From Geomonas sp. RF6 (GTDB taxonomy: Bacteria; Desulfobacterota; Desulfuromonadia; Geobacterales; Geobacteraceae), in the NCBI RefSeq assembly GCF_021044625.1, contig NZ_CP087999.1:2615001-2679000 (forward strand): 64,000 nucleotides of DNA, written 5' to 3'. The notes under the pieces are model-generated. The model saw only the letters and a list, made by a program, of their open reading frames with translations. It searched no databases and was not told the origin of the DNA. Both the position numbers and the translations under genes were made by a program. Each line of letters opens with the position of its first letter. Within the stretch, counting starts at the first letter, position 1. Positions 33,613-40,567 of this stretch are shown piece by piece.

Positions 33613-33714
33613 TTACTCCTCGTCCCGCTCGCGGGCATACGCCCTGACGGGGCAGAGGGCGAGGGCGGCGAAAAGGCACCAGGAGAGTGCAACAGCGGCG
33701 ACGACAATGGTCAT
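33613..33714 (-). CDS. 33-residue single-pass membrane peptide, unknown function
   Basis: An ATG at 33714 is preceded at 6 nt by AAGGAGG, one of the strongest ribosome sites in the window. The peptide has one hydrophobic helix (MTIVVAAVALSWCLFAALAL) and a short charged tail (YARERDEE). A TATAAG hexamer (33754-33759) upstream could be its -10. A CRP/FNR-type palindrome would then be centred near -41.5. This layout supports a real, regulated gene despite the small size. It could be a small subunit or modulator of a membrane complex, but nothing names the partner. Confidence 0.6.
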   Translation of the reverse strand: MTIVVAAVALSWCLFAALALCPVRAYARERDEE

Positions 33715-33781
33715 GACAGACCTCCTTCCAGGGGCGGACATTCCTTGTGCTCTCTTATAGGGCTGTATACGCGACCATGCC

Positions 33782-33795
33782 TTGACGGGAGTCAA
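33782..33795. promoter_or_regulatory. CRP/FNR-type box TTGAC-N4-GTCAA
   Basis: A perfect 5-bp inverted repeat with 4-bp spacing, of the FNR/DNR/NnrR site type (TTG-N8-CAA). It lies in the divergent region between the 33-residue gene and the 33902 gene. Its centre is about 41.5 nt from the predicted start of the minus transcript and about 58 nt from the plus one, both usual activator positions. Confidence 0.5.
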
Positions 33796-33811
33796 AAGGC
33801 GTCATTATCCT

Positions 33812-33840
33812 TTGACTTCGTGGGACCGGTACACTACTCT
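33812..33840 (+). promoter_or_regulatory. Promoter of the small membrane protein gene
   Basis: TTGACT (33812-33817) and TACTCT (33835-33840) are 17 nt apart, about 60 nt before the ATG at 33902. Confidence 0.5.
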
Positions 33841-33901
33841 CTCTTTGCTCATGAAACGGAGCAGGGACCGGCTTTGCCGAGTTCGAGAAGTGAGGAGTGC
33901 G

Positions 33902-34309
33902 ATGGAGAGTGAAGCAACTCGAAGAATCCCGAAGGAAAAGCAGCCGGGTTCCAGTTACCTGAAGGCTATCGACATCATGTTGCGCTGCTGGCATATCGCC
34001 GTCATGGGCGTACTTTTCGGGGGCATGTTCTGGGGCGTCCCTTTCGCCGGCCTCGTCGTGTGGCATGTCCTCACCATCGTTTCCGGCGCCTGTCTCGTCG
34101 CCCACGGCATGTACAAGAGCCGCCACTGGCTCTACCAGGGGAACGGCGTCATGGCGGAGTGCCATGTGGCTCTCCTTGCGCTGGTGCACCTCAGCAAAAC
34201 CGTTGCTGTGCCCGTTCTTTTCCTCGTGGTGATCTTCGGCGTGGTCGGCAGTCACATGCCCGGGAAGCTGCGCCACTACTCTTTCGTGCACAAAAGAAGG
34301 ATCGATTAG
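33902..34309 (+). CDS. Small integral membrane protein, unknown function
   Basis: 135 residues from the ATG at 33902, with GAGGAG at 33892-33897. Three to four hydrophobic helices are visible (CWHIAVMGVLFGGMFWGVPF, LVVWHVLTIVSGACLVAHGM, and VALLALVHLSKTVAVPVLFL). His residues sit inside or at the ends of the helices (CWHI, VWHV, VAHG, ECHV, LVHL). That pattern recalls b-type haem or quinone membrane subunits, but no family motif is clear. It diverges from a 33-residue membrane peptide over a shared CRP/FNR-type box. A GH15 enzyme gene follows. Confidence 0.72.
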   Translation: MESEATRRIPKEKQPGSSYLKAIDIMLRCWHIAVMGVLFGGMFWGVPFAGLVVWHVLTIVSGACLVAHGMYKSRHWLYQGNGVMAECHVALLALVHLSKTVAVPVLFLVVIFGVVGSHMPGKLRHYSFVHKRRID

Positions 34310-34382
34310 AAAGAAGGGGGCGTTCGCGGTACAATCCTCGATGTGATCCGGCCTAATTCACAGGCCGGAAGGGGAGGACGTG

Positions 34383-36443
34383 ATGCCGCGTGATCTGCCG
34401 GTAGGAAACGGGACGCTGCTTGTCTGCTTCGACAGTGACTACCACATCCGGGACCTCTACTACCCGCATGTGGGGCAGGAGGATCATATCGGAGGGCGCC
34501 GCGCCCGCTTCGGCATCTGGGTGGACGGGGTCTTCAGCTGGATCGGGGCGGGGTGGGAGAAGGAGCTGCGCTACGAGAAGGACACGCTGGTCACGAGTGT
34601 CACGCTGTATAACCGCGAGATGGAGATCCTGCTGATTTGCCGCGATGCGGTCGATTTCCACGAAAATATCTACCTTCGCGAGATAGCCATAGAAAACATG
34701 CAGCCGCGCCTGAGAGAGGTGCGGCTCTTTTTTTGCCAGGATTTTTCCATCTCCGGGAACAGCGTCGGCGACACTGCCGCCTTCGACCCGGAGAGCGGCG
34801 GGGTCGTGCACTACAAAGGGGCGCGCTACTTTCTGGCCAACGCCCTCACAGCGGAGGGCGCTCCTCTCTTTCAATATGCGGTGGGGCAAAAGGAGAAGGG
34901 GTCCTTGGAGGGAGCGTTCCGCGACGCCGAGGACGGCATCCTCTCCTGCAACTCCATCTCCCAGGGGTCGGTCGATTCCGTCATCTCCCTCGCCCTTGTC
35001 GTGGGGGGGGTATCGCGCAGTGTGTGCCATTACTGGATCGCGGCGGGGAAGAGTTGGCAGGAGGTGCGCCGCCTCGATGGCCGGGTGAAGCAGAAAGGTG
35101 CGCAGACGCTCATTACCCGCACTGGCGACTACTGGAGCCTCTGGGTGCGCAAGGAGACCCCGGCGCTCGAGGGGGTGTCGGACCGGGTGGCGGAACTCTA
35201 CCGGCGCAGCCTCCTGGTCCTGCAGACGCAGATCGATGCGGGTGGCGGGATTCTTGCCGCGAATGATTCGGACGTCATCCAGTACAACCGCGACACCTAC
35301 TCCTACATCTGGCCCCGGGATGGCGCCCTCACCGCCTATGCCCTCGACCTCGCCGGCTACCCCGGCGTCGTACGCGACTTCTACCGCTTCATAGCACGGA
35401 TCGTGGAGCCGGGGGGATACCTGCTGCACAAGTACAACCCCGACGGCACCCCCGCCTCCTCGTGGCACCCCTGGTTCAGCAACGGAGAGCACCAGCTGCC
35501 GATCCAGGAGGACGAGACCGCCTTGGTGGTGTGGGGGCTGTGGCAGCATTTCGTGCTCTCCCGCGACATCGAGTTCATCAAGCCGCTCTACAAGCCTCTC
35601 ATCAAGAACGCTGCCGACTTCATGGCCGGCTTCCGCGACAAAGGGACCGGCCTGCCGGCCCCCTCGTACGATCTCTGGGAGGAGCGGCGCGGCATCCTCA
35701 CCTTCACCGTCGGGGCGGTCTTCGGCGGGCTCACCGCGGCCTCCCTCTTTTGCACCGTCTTTGGCGAGACGGAGCGGGCCGAGCGCTACCGGAAGGCGGC
35801 GGCAGAGATTCGTGACGCCGCGTCTACGCACCTCTGGCGGCCGGAGCTTGGGCGCTTCTGCAGGATGTTGTCGTGCGCCGGGGATGGGGAGCTGGTGGTG
35901 GACGACAGCTGTGACGCGAGCCTCTGGGGGCTTTTTGCCTTCGGCATGTTCGAGGCTTCAGACCCGAAGGTCGTCGCGACCTATGCCGTCGTGCGGGAGC
36001 GGCTCTTGGTGGAGACGATAGGGGGGATGGCCCGCTACGAAGGGGACTCCTTCTATAGCGTCGACAGCAGCGTGCCGGGAAATCCGTGGTTCGTGGCGAC
36101 CCTGTGGTACGCAGATTATCTCGTGGCGAGGGCGGCGAGCGAAGGGGAAATGGGAGAGGTGCACGAGATCATCGAGTGGGTGGTGCAGCACGCGCTTCCC
36201 TCCGGGGTCCTCCCGGAGCAACTCCACCCCGCAACAGGCGCCCCCCTCTCCGTGTCACCTCTCACCTGGAGCCATGCCACCTTCATCTCTACGATCCAGC
36301 GGATGATCCGCCGCAGCGCGCGGCTGAATACCTGTCCCGCCTGCGGCATGCCGATGACCGCGGAAACAAGAAGGGAGGACTGGCTGGAGAAGCTCTTCGG
36401 CGAAGCGTGCGACGCAATCCACGGCAGCTGCCGGGTGCGCTGA
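34383..36443 (+). CDS. Glycoside hydrolase family 15 protein (glucoamylase-like)
   Basis: 686 residues. The ATG at 34383 has GGGGAGG about 6 nt upstream (a GTG at 34380 is also possible). The N-terminal 270 residues form the beta-sandwich typical of bacterial GH15. The (alpha/alpha)6 barrel follows, with NRDTYSYIWPRDGAL and the general-acid region SYDLWEERRGILTFT. The C-terminus has CPACGMPM, a small Cys pair. There is no signal peptide, so it probably acts in the cytosol on glycogen-derived oligosaccharides or trehalose-like sugars. No other glycogen gene is beside it. Confidence 0.88.
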   Translation: MPRDLPVGNGTLLVCFDSDYHIRDLYYPHVGQEDHIGGRRARFGIWVDGVFSWIGAGWEKELRYEKDTLVTSVTLYNREMEILLICRDAVDFHENIYLREIAIENMQPRLREVRLFFCQDFSISGNSVGDTAAFDPESGGVVHYKGARYFLANALTAEGAPLFQYAVGQKEKGSLEGAFRDAEDGILSCNSISQGSVDSVISLALVVGGVSRSVCHYWIAAGKSWQEVRRLDGRVKQKGAQTLITRTGDYWSLWVRKETPALEGVSDRVAELYRRSLLVLQTQIDAGGGILAANDSDVIQYNRDTYSYIWPRDGALTAYALDLAGYPGVVRDFYRFIARIVEPGGYLLHKYNPDGTPASSWHPWFSNGEHQLPIQEDETALVVWGLWQHFVLSRDIEFIKPLYKPLIKNAADFMAGFRDKGTGLPAPSYDLWEERRGILTFTVGAVFGGLTAASLFCTVFGETERAERYRKAAAEIRDAASTHLWRPELGRFCRMLSCAGDGELVVDDSCDASLWGLFAFGMFEASDPKVVATYAVVRERLLVETIGGMARYEGDSFYSVDSSVPGNPWFVATLWYADYLVARAASEGEMGEVHEIIEWVVQHALPSGVLPEQLHPATGAPLSVSPLTWSHATFISTIQRMIRRSARLNTCPACGMPMTAETRREDWLEKLFGEACDAIHGSCRVR

Positions 36444-36464
36444 AGGGTGGCCGTGGGGTGTACT

Positions 36465-36501
36465 GTAGGCCGGGATAAGCCAAAGGCGTTCCCGGCAGTT
36501 G
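36465..36501. repeat. REP-like GCCGGG/CCCGGC element
   Basis: GTAGGCCGGGATAAGCC, then AGGCGTTCCCGGCAG, in the 86-nt gap between the convergent GH15 and EamA genes. Same family as at 16687, 16768, 33554 and 60822. Confidence 0.85.
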
Positions 36502-36529
36502 CCGGCACTTCTGCTCCTTTTCCCCAAAC

Positions 36530-37498
36530 CTACCCCGGAGGCGCTCCGAGACCTTCCTGCCCTGCCGGAGCGCCCTCCTCCAGCCTCTTCTCCATCCCCT
36601 CTTCCACATCGTATTTCTTGTGCCCCCTGCGCTCCAGCACCACCCTGATGGCGAGCGGGACCGCCACCGCGGCGAAGATGAGAAGGCAGCCGAGCCCCTC
36701 CCACATGTTCAGACGCTCCCCGAGGATGACATACCCCCCGAGCATGCTCCACACCGGGTCGAGGGTGTAGATGAGGCAGGCGCGGGTGGGGGTGGTGTAG
36801 CGCTGGTAGGTGTTTTGAAGCGTGAAACAGATGACGGTGGGGAAGATGGCGCAGTAGAGGAGCGCTCCCGCCGCTGCGGTCCCCACCGTGATCGGCCGGT
36901 GCGGCAGGAGAGCGGTCAGCACAGCGCCGATGACGGTGACGGTGGCAAACTGCACCAGCGATACCAGGTACACGTCCTCGTTCTTCAGCACCTTGGAGAC
37001 CGTGATGATGTGGATAGCGATGAAGAGGGCACAGACTGTGGAGAAGAGGTCGCCGCGGGAGAAGCCGGTACCCCCGGCGAGGAGTGCGAGCCCTCCTGTG
37101 GCGAGGCAGATCCCGACCCCGGTGAGCCTGTCGACCTTGTCGCGCCACAGGAGGTAGCAGAGAAGGGGGACGATGAGGACAAAGAGGTTGTTCAGAAACC
37201 CCGCCCTGGTCACGGAGGTGCCGCTCACTCCCATGACAAAGGAGAGGTTGGCGGAGGCGAGGGCGCAGCCGACCAGGACCCCCTTCCGGATGATGCGGGG
37301 GTCGAGCCCCCGGAGACGCTTCAGGCTGAAGAGGGCCATGAAGAGGGTGGCGAGGGCGAAACGAAGGAAGAGGAAGGTGACAGGGGGGATATCACGGAAG
37401 CCGATCTTGTTGAAGACGAAGCTGCCACCCCACAGGAAGGTGGTGACGATAAGCCAGAAGGTGGCGGTTCCAGAAGAAACGGGTGCTCTCTTTTCCAT
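36530..37498 (-). CDS. EamA-family (DMT) transporter
   Basis: 322 residues with about ten hydrophobic helices in two repeats of five. They start FWLIVTTFLWGGSFVFNKIG and, for the second, VCALFIAIHIITVSKVLKN. The charged C-terminal tail is cytosolic. DMT proteins export or import small metabolites; the substrate cannot be read. It begins 59 nt after the FdhD-MobA gene on the same strand, so it might be read with the formate operon, but nothing shows a functional link. Confidence 0.85.
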   Translation of the reverse strand: MEKRAPVSSGTATFWLIVTTFLWGGSFVFNKIGFRDIPPVTFLFLRFALATLFMALFSLKRLRGLDPRIIRKGVLVGCALASANLSFVMGVSGTSVTRAGFLNNLFVLIVPLLCYLLWRDKVDRLTGVGICLATGGLALLAGGTGFSRGDLFSTVCALFIAIHIITVSKVLKNEDVYLVSLVQFATVTVIGAVLTALLPHRPITVGTAAAGALLYCAIFPTVICFTLQNTYQRYTTPTRACLIYTLDPVWSMLGGYVILGERLNMWEGLGCLLIFAAVAVPLAIRVVLERRGHKKYDVEEGMEKRLEEGAPAGQEGLGAPPG

Positions 37499-37557
37499 CG
37501 GGACATTTAAGCCCTAACGCGGGGCGAGGTCAACCGTTAAGACGCACCCTCGCGTCC

Positions 37558-38991
37558 CTATCTGTGTGTCACCTGGCGCTCCTCCCTCTCCGTCACGGAC
37601 GCCTCGCGCTCGTCGCGGCGCAGGGAGTGGTACTCCTCGGGGGTGTTCACATTGCGGAAGGACTGGAAATGCGGGTCGATCTCCCGTATCTCTTCTTCCC
37701 CCACTACCTGCACCCTCGACCAGTCGAAAGCCTTTATGATCTTTCTCTCTCCGGCGGCTAGTGCTTCTTCCATCCGCTCGGCGCAGCTCCTTGCGTAAAT
37801 CGCGTGCAGCGGTTCGTAGCCGTGGGCGCTCCGGGGCAGCACCACCTCGTGTCCCGGCGCCGCAACGGCTAAGTGGCGCACCAGTTCGGTGTTCAGGTAC
37901 GGCATATCGCAGGCGACCGCAAAGATGAACGGTGTGGCCGAGTGCCTGAGGCCGGCGTGGATCCCGGCGAGAGAGCCGGCACCGGGGAAGTGATCCGGTA
38001 CCTTTCGGCAGGGGAGAAAGTGATAGACCTCCGGTGTGTTGGTCACCACGAGAACTTCCGCACAAACTTCCGAAAGCTGGCGATAGAGGCGCTCGATGAA
38101 ACGCTCCCCCTTGATCGGCAGGAGGGCCTTGTTGCTCTCCATCCGGCTCGACTTTCCCCCCGCAAGGATAACTCCGGTGACCAGCGGCAGCACATCCCTT
38201 CGCTGCGCGAGGCTCAGGCGCTCCGGGTGGGAGTAGACGTTGAACTTGCCGCCGCGCAGGTAGCCGACAACGGTGATCCCCGCGTCGCGAGCGAGTCGCA
38301 CCGCGAGGTCGGTCGGAGAGGTCCGCGAGGCGATCAGGGTGATGCCGAGGCGAATCGCCTTCGCCACCATTTCCGCCGACACGCGCCCGGAGGTCAAGAG
38401 GACCTTCCCCGCGAGGTCGATCCCCTTCAGAAGCGCCTCACCGGCGATGCGATCGAGCGTATTGTGCCTGCCGATATCCTCGCTGTAGAGGATGATGGTG
38501 CGGCCGTCCGCTACAGCGGCGGAATGGATGCCGCCGGAGGTGCGGTATGCCCCCGCGAGCCTGGCGAGCTGCTCCATGAGATCGAAGATGTCGTCGGGGT
38601 AGACGTCCTTTCCCCCGGTGCTGGACGGTGAGGGGGCGAGCTCCTCGTCGAGGTTGAAGGTGATTCCGCCGCCGCACCCGGAGGTGACGACCGGTTTCAG
38701 CCCCCCGGGAAGTTCACCCTTCAGCTTCACGTTGGCGACGCCGTAGTCGTCGCAGACGCTCAGCAGATGGAAATCGTCAGCGGAGTGCACGAATCCCTGC
38801 AGGCGGAGGAATCCGGCGACCAGGAAGCGCAGGTCGTGGGGCGAGGTGATGAGCGTGGCGAGTTCCCGGCCGTTCACGATGAGCTTCAGAGGGTATTCCT
38901 GTACCGGCTCGTGCTGGAAGGGGACGAGCTTTCCACCATCGTAGCGGAATACCTCGCCCGCCCCTTTTTTCCCTGCGGATCTCTCTGACAT
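37558..38991 (-). CDS. FdhD-MobA fusion: formate dehydrogenase sulfurtransferase plus Mo-cofactor guanylyltransferase
   Basis: 477 residues from the ATG at 38991 (GGAGGCG upstream). Residues 1 to about 265 are FdhD, which passes sulfur from a cysteine desulfurase to the Mo-bisMGD of formate dehydrogenase (VVTSGCGGGITFNL, YSEDIGRHNTLDRI, LLTSGRVSAEMV). Residues about 275-470 are MobA (TGVILAGGKSSRMESNKALL, ACDMPYLN), which adds GMP to molybdopterin. Two consecutive steps of cofactor maturation are therefore in one chain. It lies at the end of the formate operon, behind a hairpin. A NifS-type desulfurase occurs at 52513. Confidence 0.93.
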   Translation of the reverse strand: MSERSAGKKGAGEVFRYDGGKLVPFQHEPVQEYPLKLIVNGRELATLITSPHDLRFLVAGFLRLQGFVHSADDFHLLSVCDDYGVANVKLKGELPGGLKPVVTSGCGGGITFNLDEELAPSPSSTGGKDVYPDDIFDLMEQLARLAGAYRTSGGIHSAAVADGRTIILYSEDIGRHNTLDRIAGEALLKGIDLAGKVLLTSGRVSAEMVAKAIRLGITLIASRTSPTDLAVRLARDAGITVVGYLRGGKFNVYSHPERLSLAQRRDVLPLVTGVILAGGKSSRMESNKALLPIKGERFIERLYRQLSEVCAEVLVVTNTPEVYHFLPCRKVPDHFPGAGSLAGIHAGLRHSATPFIFAVACDMPYLNTELVRHLAVAAPGHEVVLPRSAHGYEPLHAIYARSCAERMEEALAAGERKIIKAFDWSRVQVVGEEEIREIDPHFQSFRNVNTPEEYHSLRRDEREASVTEREERQVTHR

Positions 38992-39025
38992 GGTGACGCC
39001 TCCGGAGGTGTCGGCATTGTGAAAG

Positions 39026-39060
39026 AGGATGGCGGAGCGAAGGTTCCGCTCCGCCATCCT
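39026..39060 (-). terminator. Strong stem-loop between the MFS and fdhD-mobA genes
   Basis: AGGATGGCGGAGCG and CGCTCCGCCATCCT form a perfect 14-bp stem with a 7-nt loop. On the minus strand the following bases (TCTTTC) are only moderately T-rich, so it may attenuate and not fully stop readthrough into fdhD-mobA. Confidence 0.6.
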
Positions 39061-39108
39061 GGGGTCCCCGAGAGGAGAGGTGGTCCCGGGGGACCCTGCC
39101 TGTGCCAG

Positions 39109-40437
39109 TTACTTCGCGGTCGCGAGGACCTTCTCTTCAGCCCCGGCCGGGATGAACTTCTTGTTGTTCAGTGCCAGCGAGATGAGGAGGCCGACGAAGA
39201 GGATCCCTGCCGCCACGCTGAAGGTGTACTGCGCCGCCTGCTGCGGGTAGTTGTCCTTGAAGTAGGCCACGATCTGCGGACCGACGACGCCGCCGAAGCC
39301 CCATGCGGTGAGGACGGTGCCGTACACGGTCGCCATGAGCTTAGGACCGAAGACGTCCGCGATGTAGCCGGGCATGGAGCCGAAGCCGCCGCCGTAGCAA
39401 AGGAGGACGTAGCACACGAGGACGCTGAAGATCAGCGGGCTCTTCACGAAGAGGAGCGCGACGAAGACCACGACCTGGCTCCCGATGATGAGACGGAAGG
39501 CCTGGATGCGCCCGATCTTGTCGGCGAGCCCACCCCAGAACATACGCCCGAGTCCGTTGAAGATGGAGCTGATGGCGATGAGGGTGGCGCCGGAGGCGGC
39601 GAGCGCCTTCACAACCGCCGGGTCAGTGAAGTTCGTGGAGGCGGGCATGCCGGCCTTGATCAGGTCCTGCAGGAGCGGGGACTGGAAGGAGATGAACATG
39701 ATCCCGGCGATGATGTTGAAGAAGAAGATCGTCCACATCATGGCAAACTTGCCGGAGAGGAGGCACTGCGAGGCGGTCATGCTGTCCTGCGCGCCGGCAT
39801 CGGACTTCGATACTGCCGGGGGAGTGTACCCTTCAGGCACGTACCCCGCGGGGGGATTAGTCAGGAAGGCCGCGGCGATCTGTGTGACGACGAGGAGGAT
39901 GACGCCGCTGTACATGAAGACCAGCACCAGGTTGTCGTTGGTCATCTTCATGAACTGCGGTCCGAGCACCTTGCTCATGATGAGCGCTCCGAAGCCGAAA
40001 CCCATGACCACCATGCCGGTTACCAGACCCTTCTTGTCCGGGAACCATTTTGCGGCCGTCGCCACGGGGGTGACGTAGCCGAGGCCGAGGCCGATCCCGC
40101 CGATCACGCCGTACCCCAGGTAGAGGAGCGGAAGGTTCGCGATGGAGAGGGCGTAGGCCCCGATGAAGTAGCCGGCACTGAAGAGAAGACCGCCGGTGAC
40201 CGCGAGCTTGCGCGGGCCGAACTTCGGCAGGTTGATCCCCCCCCAGGTGGCGGCGAAGCTCAGGAAGAGGATGGCGAGGCTGAATACCCAGGCGGCCTGG
40301 GTGTTGCTCCAGCCATATTTCGCCATCATCGGTTTCTGGAAGTAGCTCCAGGCGTACACGGTGCCCAGGGCCAACTGCAGCAGGGTCCCCATAATTGCGA
40401 CAAGCCAGCGGTTTGGAAGCTTCTGAGACGTGGTCAT
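39109..40437 (-). CDS. MFS transporter, oxalate/formate antiporter (OFA) family
   Basis: 442 residues from the ATG at 40437, preceded by AGGAGG. Twelve hydrophobic helices are visible. The opening (NRWLVAIMGTLLQLALGTVY, AWSYFQKPMM) is the typical OFA start, and the central loop carries NPPAGYVPEGY. OFA members exchange or import carboxylates such as oxalate, formate or lactate. Its position between formate dehydrogenase and FdhD-MobA on the same strand suggests formate import for the enzyme. That is inference from context. Confidence 0.85.
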   Translation of the reverse strand: MTTSQKLPNRWLVAIMGTLLQLALGTVYAWSYFQKPMMAKYGWSNTQAAWVFSLAILFLSFAATWGGINLPKFGPRKLAVTGGLLFSAGYFIGAYALSIANLPLLYLGYGVIGGIGLGLGYVTPVATAAKWFPDKKGLVTGMVVMGFGFGALIMSKVLGPQFMKMTNDNLVLVFMYSGVILLVVTQIAAAFLTNPPAGYVPEGYTPPAVSKSDAGAQDSMTASQCLLSGKFAMMWTIFFFNIIAGIMFISFQSPLLQDLIKAGMPASTNFTDPAVVKALAASGATLIAISSIFNGLGRMFWGGLADKIGRIQAFRLIIGSQVVVFVALLFVKSPLIFSVLVCYVLLCYGGGFGSMPGYIADVFGPKLMATVYGTVLTAWGFGGVVGPQIVAYFKDNYPQQAAQYTFSVAAGILFVGLLISLALNNKKFIPAGAEEKVLATAK

Positions 40438-40514
40438 GCTGATAACCTCCTTTAGTTGAAATGGCCTTCGTTGATGGTGCCTTTGCAAATCTGCAGCTGC
40501 TACAGGATCAGGGT

Positions 40515-40546
40515 GAGCCCTCCGCCCCGCTCGAGGCGGGGGGCTC
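40515..40546 (-). other. Stem-loop between fdhA and the transporter gene
   Basis: GAGCCCTCCGCC pairs with GGCGGGGGGCTC (one G-T pair) over an 8-nt loop, 22 nt after the fdhA stop. There is no T-run. It may modulate expression of downstream genes. Confidence 0.6.
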
Positions 40547-40567
40547 GTGTGCATCCTGCTCCTGGTG

